Of a stretch of 64,000 nucleotides of DNA, positions 38,781-50,613 are shown in pieces (position 1 is the stretch's first letter; each line of letters starts with the position of its first letter). This DNA is from Gymnogyps californianus (Eukaryota > Chordata > Aves > Accipitriformes > Cathartidae), in assembly GCF_018139145.2 (NCBI RefSeq), contig NC_059485.1, forward strand, positions 19,529,698-19,593,697, read 5' to 3'. A program made the position numbers and the translations under genes. The notes below the pieces were generated by a model. It worked only from the letters and a program-made list of their open reading frames with translations, made no database searches and was not told where the DNA came from.

Positions 38781-41700
38781 GGAGAGGCTCTGTTGGAGAG
38801 GCTCAGACCTCGGCGCAGTAAGATTTCTTTGCTGTCTAGTGATCTGGAAGGATTGCTGGCTGGTTCTGCTGCTGTCCTAACATTAAAGGCAGGGGAGCCG
38901 CGTGCAGCGGCTGAGGCTGTGTGTAGGTGTGGTGCTGAGTCCTCAAAAGCTTAAGCAGTCTTTTAGGTCCTGCCTGTGTCAGGGGAGGTCTGAAAAAGAG
39001 ACAGATGCACCATTCCACAAGGACCCACAGACTAATATGCCTTTCCATCAGCCAGGGGCTGCGGTGAAGCCACAGGGGATAGGAATGCTTCAAAACCAGG
39101 TACCCTGCACTTTTCATACAGAGACTCACTGAGCATGCCTCATTTATTGGTCCTTGCAATTTATACCCAGATGGCTGCTTGCTGTGGCAGCTGTAGTCTC
39201 CTAACCACCTGCTCTCCACTGCAAGTCCCTCGATTACACCATTCCCAAACCGTGGTGGGCTGTAATCCCCTGGAGGCATCCACTTCTTCCCTGGATTTGG
39301 GCAATGGGAGGGAAGATCTCATTGGTTGGCCTCGGCTGCACAGTGAGAATTGAGTTTGCCCTGCCTCCACTTCCTCCTGTCTGCTCTGGTGACAACTTTC
39401 CCCATGGGGAAATCATTGGCAGAAGCAAGAGCACAGTTTTACCTGTGCTACACTTGCTGTGGGGAACTTTACTGTGTGTCCCACAGGGCGGTATCACCCT
39501 CATCCCTGCTGCAGGCTGGCACCAGGCTGCCAAGGACACCATCAGCCTGAAGGAGGGAGCATGGGGGCTGCAGCTGAAATCTGGTGTTTCATGTCTACCT
39601 GGGGTAAGATCTGGGGGGAAATTTTGTCCCATCTGGGATGAGGAGAACTTCCACAGTATCAATACAAATCTTTCTGCATAGAGCAAGAGTTCTATGCAGA
39701 ACTCATAGTCTGTCATGGATAAGGATGTATTGCACAGATGTAAAAGCTTGCCTTCTTTGTCCAGGATGTGTATGGGTGCACATGGAGCCTGTCCCTTGGC
39801 TGTCCTCTCAGTGGTTTAATGCATACGTGCAACACCCGAGGAGCAGGGAGCGCCTAGGTGTGCAGGAGAACACAGGCACCCACGTGGCCTATTTGAGGTG
39901 GGAGACAGAGCCGGTTCTGCTTGCTGGTAATCTTTGCAGAAGGTGGAATTGTTTGTCCTGATTGCTGTGAACAGTGGAACATACAATGTGTCCCTGCTTC
40001 TCTGTCCTACAATCTAATTAAAGCCAAATTCCACCACCACTCAAATTGTGGTGTCAGAATAGAAGCATTTTCAGTAGACTCAGGCAAATGAATGTTTTAC
40101 CTCTCGGCTTCTTATCAGCAGGGTCCATAATTCACCGGAAAGATATTCATGTGCGCTGATTCATTGCCCAGAGACGGGAATGACGTTTATGTCTCGTTGG
40201 GCTGCTGTTTGTGAGGGCTGGGATGGGGCAGCAACACCAGAGGAGACAGTGGCTGGATAAATTTGCCCACATGGGCAAATAGATGACTGAGTGGGTTTAC
40301 AGGCAGATGGAAAGTTAGCTGGGGAGGTTGAAAGCTTGAATGGGCGAGAGGCAAAATGCTGCATTTATTTGCTGAGTGGCTAGATAGGTGCAAACAGACA
40401 TGAGGAAGAACTCGGTTAAGCAGCTGGTGAAAATGGAGAGATTGTGCCTCACACGCTTCTGGGTGCAAAAGTGATATGTGGTCCTAGAGAAAACACGGTC
40501 TCCAAAATGCTGGAGCCAGCGTGGGAGGCGGTCCCTGGCTCTTGAGTGCTGAAATCACTCAGCATCTTGCTGCATCTCCCCATTATGCTCATTCTGCTCC
40601 CCCCTTGCTGCATTCCCACTGCTGGTCCAGCTGCTCTCACTGTCCCTGAGCTGCCCTCTTCCCCACTAAACTTTGGGACTGGGACACCCTCTTGCTGGGC
40701 ACCCCCAGGAGAGCGTGGCGTGCTTTCAGCAGCTATGACTGCTGGGTGTTTGGAAGTGCAAGATAGATGTGAGAGCAATTTCTCCTTCTTTAAGTAGATC
40801 TCCAGGCTCTGTGTACTTTGTAGTGGTGTGGGCGATGCCGCTCAGGTTATCAGCATGATCAGCCCACGCTAGCAACACAGATCTGGTGGTCAAATCCCAC
40901 GTAGGGAGTCAGATCATGAGTGAAGAAGATGGGGGGGAATACAGACACTCGTAGCAATGCATGAGAGGAGCAAAGGGAGCCGCTTGGTGACTTTCTGCTC
41001 AGGTGAGCTGCCCATCAGAGGATATTTCTAGCCCTGAGCTCACCCCAGAGAGCCTGAGCAGCCAGACAGCGTGCCCTGCCCCTCTGCAAACCTAGGATTG
41101 CACAAGCTCCTGCAAGCCCCGTCATTGGGGCTGACCATTAGCTTTTCTTTGAGAAAGCTTTTGACCTGAGCTTGAACGCTTCCACTGTTGGGGTGGAGGA
41201 TTTGCTGCAATTCTAACGACTATCATCTTGCCTGGTAAAAGAAATGCATGCTTTGGTTCCAGCCTGAGTGTGTGCAACTTCCATTTCCAGCTAGGTCTGA
41301 GATCCCAGCCTGCAAATGAGGCTTCTCTTTCTTCTTAGCACAACAAGGCAATATTCAGCCGGATTGAAATGCCAAATGCATGCCTTCTCCCAGCCTGACA
41401 AACAAGATAGGAGATGAAGGATCCCACATCACTAGCGGTACTCACTCAGCAATGATTCTCCCTTTCTAGCTGTGGTTTGTGGCACAGACATTTTAACCGG
41501 GCTTTAACCCACTTAGTGTGCATTATTCTGATTTTGTATTGTTCTCGTGTGTTAATCAAGCATTCAGGGATGGTCTGGTAGACAGTGCCAATCAAAGTGG
41601 GGTTACAGAAAATAGCTCTCATCAAAGTCACTTGATATTTTTCAATGCAAGTGGATAGTTTATGTAAGAAGACATCTGTAAAAGCTCTGTCCTACCATCA

Positions 41701-43334
41701 CGTGACATATTAATTAAAGAATCACATTTCAGGTTTTCCATTATTTTCCTGAGTTGGCATCAGGCTGATGGCTCTATAGTTACCTGCGTCCTCCTGGTTC
41801 CTTTTGCAAATCTCTCTGCCAGCCCTGAGACCTTCTGAAGAGTTTGAAGATTTACTGAAAGCCAGTGTTGGCTGGCCTGAGAGTTCCTAGAAAATGTAGA
41901 TGCAAGTTTTCTGGTTCTGCTGATTAAAGCCTGTTTCTGGGGTTTCCGTTGATTGCCAGGTTTCATTACTGCTGCGGGGTATTTCAGCATCCCGTGATAG
42001 GAACACATTATGACCACTTGCCAAGACGGAACAGAAATATTCATTAACTCTTCTGTCCTGTTTGTGCTAGTATTGCAGCTCCTCAAGGTACTTCTGTTGG
42101 TTACAGCAATCTCCTTCCTTCCCTTATCAGTTTTCTAGCTTTGGTTATTTATTATACATTGGTTGGGGAGCAGTTCATTCTCAACTGCTTTCATTTTCTC
42201 TCCTAACCAACCTGTTTTGTGGAGTGTTTTCTTTCCCCTTGGTTTTTCCTGTTTCCTCAGGTAGTCTCCTTTCCTGACTGTGGAACTGTGTATTTTTTAG
42301 CCAACAGTAAAACATCCTGAAAAAAAATCCAATTATTATATTTTTCTATTTTGGTTCTTTCCCTCTGTCGATCTGGTGCCTGTAAGAACCCTCTGTGCAG
42401 AGGAAATGAGTGATGTCTTCTGGTTATACATCTAACTACGTTTAACTTTTTCTGCTGCACTGTAATAAATATACTCACCTCACACTTCTACACACCAAAG
42501 CGATTGACAGGTCTTCTAAGACTGAATGCTGCCTGTCAAGCTTAAGTGTGATATATAATCTGCTCATGCAGTGCTTCAGTTTAGGAAACTATCTTTGCCT
42601 GTTCTTAGAAAGTCCAGGGATATTGGACTTCTGGCAGGCAGAGCACGCTAGCATTGCCACTCAGAGCAGAAATTTCCTGCGATGCAGTGGCTGTTTCAGG
42701 TGTTGGCAAGACAGGGGGATTCACAGCTGCATGTGTTAAATACTGCTCAAGAATCTCTTGTTCACTCTGCTTTAAATTAATCAGACGAAAAGATATCTTG
42801 GAAAATCCAGTTCTCCCAGCAAAGTCCCTCCCAAGCCAGCTGGGATGAGATGCTGGAGAGCTGCAATCCCACGCCAGTCCTTGCCCAGGATAAGCAATTG
42901 CCACAAGGCCAGGAACGACACTGCTGCTTCTGAGTGGTTTTATAGGGTTTGTGTCGCTGGGACTAGGGGATGACCGGTTGCTGAGCAGTCTCATTTCACT
43001 CTTGCTCGCAGGAGCCCGGTGTGTTGGTTCGCTTGCTCTCTGCCATTAGTTGGTGCTGCGGTTAATTCACAAACCCATTCCCTTTGGGGCTGGACCTGGT
43101 TGTGCTCTGCACCTGCCAGACGCTCGCTCTTTGGGCAAACAGGCTGACTTTTGCTGGAGCAGAGCCCAGCAGCCAGGGCTGCTCCCCACTCGCTCCAGAG
43201 CCAGCCAGGGATGGGAGCGTGCTCTGCTCTCTCTGACGGCACCTCCTCGGGGGATGGCTGCGCTCAGGATCTCCTCCACCAGCAGAGCTGGATCCCCTTG
43301 CTTCCCTCAGCTCCATGCCCATCCCCTTGCTCCC

Positions 43335-43353
43335 CATATATATATATATATAT
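43335..43353. repeat. (AT)n microsatellite
   Basis: About nine AT units in otherwise GC-rich sequence. Confidence 0.85.
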
Positions 43354-46300
43354 GTAGGGAAGGCCTAGTGGTGGAAAAAACAGGAAAGGCAGCTGCAAAC
43401 TCTGTAATGACCTGAGTGGTGCTGAGGTGGTGCTGCCATGGGGGCACTGCTGGAAGGAGTGGCATGTGCTGCTCTTGGCATGTGCTGGTGGAGGGTCTCA
43501 AAGGACATGCCTGTCCTCTTTGGTCCCAGAAGAGGACACTCAGAAAGCACAGTGTTTCTGTTCTGCAGCACGGCCAGTAAAATACAAGGTAAAGCTGGGC
43601 AGTCTTGAACTAAACCCCTGGTTTCCATTTCCTTCCTTGCTGGGGAGCTCTGCCTGCGCTGCACTGCTGAGGGGTCTCCTGGGGAGAGGAGGGGGGATGC
43701 ACAGCCCTTGCTGGGAGGCTCCCTGTGCTCAGTGGCGTAGCATGGGAGGAGGTAACGGACCCATGATGCTGCCTGTCCCTGTCTGGGGTAGAGCCCCAGG
43801 CTGGGGCCGGTCAAGGAGAGCTCTGCATTGCTACAGGTAAGCCTTAAACCTTTTGAGTGATGACTGTAGATATTGTGGCCCCCTTCTTGGGAAAAGTGAT
43901 GTGTTGATGTAACCTCTGAATGCAGAGCAGCCCCCGGCAAGTTTTTACAAGCTCATCTGTGAGCAGTAGGGCTCAAGAGCTTGCAGAAGAAGTGTGGAGT
44001 AGATTTGGCCTGTAACTTTGTCTTAGCTGTCCTAGGGCTGCATTTTTTTAGGTCTTGTTTTGTTCTTCCCCTCCCCAAAAGAGTCCAAAGTGTGGTTTGC
44101 TATTGCCTGGGAGACTCCTGCAGTCACTGAGTAGGGGGAATCTGGGAGGAGTTATACTGTGAGTACCTGCAGTCCTGAAAGTCCTGTACCCTTCTTGGAG
44201 TAAGCCTTTCTGCCTTAACTCTGCTTCACGTGGGAGATGTTTGCAAAGCCCTGTGTGGCTGAGTGACAGACACTGTCTTCTGGAGGAAGGTAGCTGTGAT
44301 CCCAAAGGAGCCCTGGGGCAGCAGAGCATCCAGACCTAATGGGGATGCTCTCTCTCAGAGGACTTGACTAGTAACAGGCTCCATGGAGCAAGTGGGGTGA
44401 GCTGCATCAGAGTGGCTTGTGGGCAAGCTGGTGCTTATTGGCATTGATGCATGGTGAAGGCAGAGGTTCCCATCCCAAGGAGTATTTGTGTCACTGGAAG
44501 GGAACAGCTCTGTCCCATGCCACTAACTTGTCCTAAGCAAGTCAAGGGGATGCTGCTGCTTAAGCCTGGTCAAGTGGCTGGTCCACTGGGTCTGTCTGCC
44601 TGAAGACAATAAACAGGCCTGATCCAGCACTTACAGGAGCTAAGGGGACTCTTCCTATCAAGGCGGAAGATATGAAAAAGTACATTTAACCCTCTGGTCA
44701 ATGTAGCAGCTGAGCTCTTCTGAGGAGAGTCTCAAGTCCCTGAGCTGAGATGGTTCTGTGGGGCTGGAGGCTGCACAAGGGTAGGTGCTGCTTTCGGCTC
44801 ATCACTCTTCCCCGGGGAGAAAGGAAGAGCTTTCTCTCCTTGGCCTCTCTAAGAAGCATCAAGAAGTCTGACTTTCATATGCATGTATCTGTCAGCATCA
44901 GCCCTCAAATCAGGCTCTGAAGTTGTCAGAGTGACCAAGGGCCTTTGGGGCTATACAAGTCATACGTCAGGGAGCAGAGCAGCACTTCTGAACAGCTAAA
45001 ATAGCGTTTTGAGCATGTGATCTTAAGTCCCAGCTCTTCCATGGCAATCTCTTTTGCATCTCTGGGCCTTGTCCCCACCGCAAAGGCATAGCTTGTCCTA
45101 GGAGCATTGTGCTGAGAGCTGGTTTTGATGGTGCAGTTCTTCAGCATATGGCAGAAGGGTGAAGGAAACCATTGAAGTGTAGTTTTCCCTGGTGGGAGCA
45201 AACCTGTGCTCCTGGCTGGATCTCCTGCTCTGCAGAGATGTTTGCTGCTCCTTGGGTTTGAGAACCAAGGAGAGCCTTCAGGAGCGTGCTGCCAGCTGTC
45301 AGGTAGTCTGAGCATCACCAAGCCGTGGTGTTCAAGTGGGATCGCTCCTTCTGTGCACCGGGTCCTGTGCACAACAGCAGCAGCTCATGGTGGAGTCAAG
45401 GCTCTGGGGAGAAACTCATGTTGTTTTAACTGTGTGCATTTAGCTCTTCCGCTGCTTTAAAATAATCTCTCTCCAGGAAAGCTTTTTCATTAAAATCATC
45501 AAGGAAAAGACGCAAGTGGCTTCATTTAAAATAGCACCAAACATTTGGGAGAAATTTAAGCTAAGATCTACTTACTCTAGATTTAGCTATTGGCTGGGGC
45601 AACAGCCAGCTAGGAGTCATTAGTACGAGCAGGAAGGACGTGGGTAGGTGTTGTGGGCAGGAAGCCGTACAGGACACAGTACCAGGATTTTGCTGTCTAG
45701 CACAAAGTCAGGATGAACACTTCATTAGAAGCAAGCTGTGTAATGTTCTAATATTAGCAAATCTGCAAACAGCTTGGTCTGTCTGCAGCCTTTGTGCAGC
45801 TGTGCTCCGCACAGCATCCACGTGTCTGACTGCGCTGGGGGCAGACTGTGTGCTAGGCTGGGAGTGCAGGGGTCTGGGCTGCCGCTAGCAGAGCTCCCTG
45901 CAGCGTGGGGCTGTGCTAAGGGGTGCAGTCCCTTTGCTCAGACATCCAGCGGGTGGTTTTCAGAGGCAGTGGGACTGACAGGTACTGGGGAGACGTGATG
46001 TGGGAGAGCCTTCAGCCTGCTCCACGTGGGCCTTGCGCAGGCGTTTGTGCTCACATATTCCTGCATTGCGTATTCCCCCTAGGTTCTGCTGCTCTAATTT
46101 GTGAGGCCTCTCCATTGTTGACAAGTGTCTTCTGTTTCTGGTTTTTGGGCAGGAGTAGCTGATGAGATGGCTTGAACACAGGATGAAGTAATTCCGTTAA
46201 TGGAGAATACTCCCTAATGGAAAATATTTCTCATGTGTCAAAGCTGTTGGCATGAATTGATTACAATGCATCAGTCTATTAGATGGCACTAAACGATTTG

Positions 46301-49151
46301 TGTTTAAATATCCCTTGAAATACGTGCCTTTCTCTGGGAGGGCCTGATCCAGAATCCAGCCCAGCAAATTGGAGCCTATCCAATGGACTCCATTTGGATC
46401 CTTTTATTGATGCAGTAGTGCAAGTTGGTGTGCACTTTCAGGCAGTTGCAGCCCACAGAACAAATGGATGCCAGGACTGTAGAGCTGAGAAGATTGTTTC
46501 GGCTCAGTCTTGCAGGGAGAGTTGTGTCTGGAGGCCCCAGCACGAGGAATTAGAGCTTAACCATTGCTGGCTTTCCAAGAAGGGGCAGGTCCCATGTTAA
46601 ACTGTGGCTACTGAGATGAAGAGGAGCGTGGGTGGGTTGAGCTGGCATTACACTTTGAGGAGACTGGTGTCTTCTGTGCTCATTCCCAGGTGGTGGCAGA
46701 AGAAATGGAAGATGTGGGACCAGCTCTTACATGCTTGTCTTGATGGTATTGAAGATAAAGTTAAAATCAGTGACTGGAGGGCAAAAGACCTGTGACTCCA
46801 GCTCTAGTAGGAGCTCACAGTTTCCTCCCCTACAGCCGCTCCAAGAGCTGTAAATCCTCACCTCGCTCTCCCAGTGCCAGGACTTGGCTTGCTCTGGTGC
46901 CTTTAGACTAATGTGGGGAGCTGCCTGCTGCAGTACCTCTGGCAGTAACATCCTGCTGTGAGGCGCCCATGGGTGTTTATGGGCCTCTTGAAGGGCGGGA
47001 AGAAGGGCACGTGAGGAGGGGTGCCAGGTCCCTGGGATGCCGATGGGGAGTAGGTGGGCTACGTGGGAAGGGAGGGTGAGGAGAGAGGGACGCTGCAAGC
47101 TAAAACTGATGCAGGGCACACCTCTGCTAGCACCGAGGCAGGGCATTTTCCCTTTCACCGTGTGCCTGGTTCTCCCCCAAGCTGGCTTACGGAACAGAAT
47201 AATTGCAATTGTGAAGTGCCCCCACTTCTCACAGCAGCAAGGACTGGCTGGCAGAGTCCTATCCTCCCCACTGGTGTGTGGCAGTGCCCAAGGCCAGCCA
47301 CCTCCTCAGCTGCAGAGCAAGTGGTGCTTGTGGCTGCTGCCTCTAGGGACCCCGTGCATAATGCAAGCAATCCCCAGGCACTGAATCTGGTAGATCTCTC
47401 TCTCCCCACCCCTCTCTGAAGGGCCAGCCCTTGGCAAGTGAAGTCATCCCCCCTTATTTTTTTTTGAGGACTGGTTGAAGATGGTGTGTGGTGATGGCAC
47501 TGGGGAGGGGACAAACTGTCCCCAGAATAGGCTGGGTGATGAGAATCTGCGTACAAGTAACGTAAAAATGCTCTGGCCGAGCTCATTTCCTGCGAAACCC
47601 AGGTAGCTCCTGGGTGTGCTTGGCTACACAGTTGTTACAGACAGACCTAATGAATCCTGGCTCTTGCTAAAGCCTTGCACTTTGTTTGTGACTTGAAGAA
47701 TTATCTTCTCTACTGAGAGGAGAAAATTAGCTCTTCTCTTCTTTCCCCCCGCCCCCAGCCTTTGGTGCCCATTTTGTGCTGTCCCCTAGACTACTTAGAC
47801 TCTGATGCTCTCTTGCCATACAGTAATTCCATCTTTATACCCACTGCAGCCCCTCCATCTACCCATCCCAGAGGAAAGCTGGTAGCATACTATCTCTTGA
47901 GTGGATTATGTCTGCCCACAGGTCCCCTCCAAGCCTGATGTTATATTCCCTGGCCTCGGTTCAAGACTTGGCAGTCTGGGAACAATCTGACTATTTTCAC
48001 TGATGCTTTCTGGCTACATGGGAAAAAAAAAGGTGTGACTAACACAGGATTATGTATATGGCAGTCATGTGGGCCTTGAAGCTAAACCCAACTCATCCAC
48101 TGAGTGCAGTTTTGTAAAGAAATTATGTGTCCACCCAGAAACGTCAAGCAGAATAACAACCTTGGTATCCGCAGCACAGCTTCTTTTTCCATTGACTGGA
48201 GCATTATTCATCCAAATGAAAATATTGCTCTCTGAAAGTTGAATGCTCTTGGTCAGCGGAGAAGGACAGCCTTGCTGTAAGAGCAGATGGAGCCATTTAT
48301 TTCTGCCTGGGTTGATACTCATTGCTCTGAAGGCTCTGGAAGCATTGTGACTCCTGTTCTGAAGCACAGACTATGTTATTTTAATGCCAGGTCATGCTAC
48401 AGGCTCCCTCATCACAGCATTGACATAAGTGATATATTGGGAGGATGGAGAAACAGGCATGGGAGAATGCAGCCCAGCCCATGTGGAAGACAGGCTCCAT
48501 GCTCACGGGAGATGTCTGCCTGCTCATGTCTTTACTGACCCCAGCCGAAATCTCCAGGACTCGCATCTCCTTCTTGACTGTGTTACTGTTGCACTTATTA
48601 AGGGTGCTGCCAGGTCCCTGCATGAGCCACCCAGCTAAGTGATGGTGTGTGTCTATGCCAATACTTGAATTAGTACAGGTCTCTGTCGACGTTAGGAGAG
48701 AGAGGTATAATTAAGGTAATTACAAGCCATTCAGTATCAGTCAGGGAGAGCAAACTGTCTTTCACATGAAAAAATCACAGCGTGTTAGTCTGCCTAAACC
48801 ATCACAACACAGAACAAAACCAGAGATCTCCAGCCAGCCCAAGGAGAAACCCCTCGTGACAGCGCTGCGTGGGCTCTGTCCGCAGGACAACCAGAACTTG
48901 ACCCCCAGGATCAGATGAGCTCCCAGCGCTCCCCTCAGGGCCGGGTGACTCCTGGCTCTGCCATGGCTCATTGCTGGGCTGGGGTTGAAACGGGTGCTGT
49001 GGTCATCTGTCTGGGTGCCTGGGCAAATCTTGAGGCATTACTGTTAACATTGGATGACAATGAATTCATCCTGTCCAGCAAAATAGATCCAGATGACAAA
49101 GAAGCTCGAGAAAACTGCTCACTGCCCTGCACGTCAGGAAGAAATGATATC

Positions 49152-49196
49152 TGTCAAGTTATTTACAACTGTAAGACATCTGTAAATAACTTGACA
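49152..49196. repeat. Perfect 16 bp inverted repeat with 13 nt loop
   Basis: Left arm TGTCAAGTTATTTACA (49152-49167), loop of 13 nt, right arm TGTAAATAACTTGACA (49181-49196). The arms are exact reverse complements. Origin is unknown: possibly an inverted duplication produced during repair, or the foldback of a small element. It lies about 100 bp from the LTR at 49301. Confidence 0.9.
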
Positions 49197-49300
49197 AATG
49201 CAATCTCCTTCCCAGCGCTCCTGGGTGCCACAGCTGCCTTCCAGAAAGCTGCATACTGCCGAGCCTGCTGGGAGCCGGGGGTGCAGTCTGCTGGGGGGGG

Positions 49301-49955
49301 TGTCGTGGTCTGTTCGGATTTCTCAAATTTACAGGACAACGTACTCTGTGATTTAAACTTTATTTCATGAGCTCATTAAGAAATACGGCAAACAAACACA
49401 ACAAACAGGGGCTCAATCCCCTTTTGCCCAGACTAGTCTATTACATGAATTCACTTATTCATGATTCAAGACATAAGGTTTCATAACTTATAACCCGCAA
49501 CTCTTAATATCGTGCACCTATGAGCAAAACAAAAAGAATTAGTTCCCTAGCCTATGGTGAGTGTGCTCATCCTTCCTCCTCGGTCACGATGTGAGCGTGC
49601 CCTGTATCACACAGGGAAGCATGAAAGCCTCAGCACTCCGGCTGCTGTTGGATCCGCTGCAAAAGCTTGTAGGGTAAGCTGATGTTTTATACCCTCCAAC
49701 TTGGAGGTTTGGTCTATACCATTTCTGTAAGTTAGTGGATTCTGAGGAAACTGCCCGACAAAAGGTAATGGCTGCAGGAGACAGCCAGCTGCAGGTGATA
49801 ATGGCTGCATCGTGGCCCTTTAGCTCTTTCTGGGCACCGGTCCTGCCTGTGTGGTGCTCTTGCTTTGACCTAATGGTGCTGCTGCCAGCACACGAGGCCT
49901 TAATGTGAGCTGGCTTTTAGCCAAAATCTGAGCAGGAGTTGAGTGAACAGTCACA
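49301..49955 (-). mobile_element. Solo LTR of a second endogenous retrovirus family
   Basis: On the minus strand it starts TGTGACTG and ends CCACGACA. It has a TATA box (GGTATAAAAC, complement of about 49684-49693) and an AATAAA polyadenylation signal (complement of about 49361-49366). It is flanked by a G6 hexamer on each side (49295-49300 and 49956-49961), consistent with a 6 bp target-site duplication as made by class II (ERVK-like) elements. The left flank is a longer G run, so the duplication is suggestive rather than proven. Apart from the TGT/ACA ends it does not resemble the LTR family of copies A-D. No internal region is present. Confidence 0.65.
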
Positions 49956-50006
49956 GGGGGGTGACTGCCAGGCACGGCCAGCGACTGCCTCTGCCACGGA
50001 GGACAC

Positions 50007-50608
50007 TGTCGTGGTTTAACCCCAGTCAGCAACTCAGCACCACGCAGCCGTTTCCCCCTCCCCCTCCCAGTGGGGTGAGGAGGAGGAAAGCAAAGGAAAA
50101 AAAAAGTAAAACTCATGGGTTGAGATAAGAACAGTTTAATAACTAAAGTAAAATATAATACTAACAATAGTAATAATGAAATATAATAATAATAGTAATG
50201 AAAAAGAATGCAACAAAAAGAAGGAGGGGGGAAGGAAAAAAAACAGTGATGCACAATGCAATTGCTCACCACCCGCTGACCGATGCCCAGTTAGTTCCCG
50301 AACCGCGATCCGCACCGCCCGGCCAGCTCCCCCCTGTTTATATACTGGGCATGATGTTCCATGGTATGGAATATCCCTTTGGCTAGTTCAGGTCAGCTGC
50401 CCCGGCTCTGCTCCCTCCCAGCTTCTTGCACACCTGCTTGCTGGCAGAGCATGGGAAACTGAAAAGTCCTTGGCTTAAGATAAGCGCTACTTAGCAACAA
50501 CTAAAACCTCAGAGTGTTATCAACAGCATTCTCACACTAAATCCAAAACACAGCACTGTACCAGCTGCTAAAAAGAAAGTTAACTCTGTCCCAGCCGAAA
50601 CCAGGACA
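50007..50608 (-). mobile_element. Solo LTR, copy C
   Basis: A 602 bp element of the copy A/B family with the same TGTC/GACA ends, flanked by a perfect 5 bp target-site duplication GACAC (50002-50006 and 50609-50613). The minus-strand TATA box is the complement of 50336-50345. It lies 51 bp from the unrelated LTR at 49301-49955, so two families inserted side by side in the same orientation. Confidence 0.92.
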
Positions 50609-50613
50609 GACAC

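Larger units (their letters stand above)
34651..49294. other. Large interval with no recognised gene
   Basis: About 14.6 kb with a CR1 tail (34.9 kb), short tandem repeats, a TA microsatellite (43.3 kb) and a 16 bp hairpin (49.15 kb). Many open frames of 60-160 codons overlap one another on both strands with compositions typical of non-coding GC-rich avian DNA; I recognise none of them. SEPTIN12, which lies beyond SMIM22 in human, was looked for by its P-loop and septin-unique motifs and not found. Given that SMIM22 is split into very short exons, a further small-exon gene cannot be excluded. Confidence 0.45.

Noticed and set aside
48915..49370. 151-codon frame across the hairpin
   Set aside because: It runs through the inverted repeat and into the LTR at 49301, and has no family resemblance.
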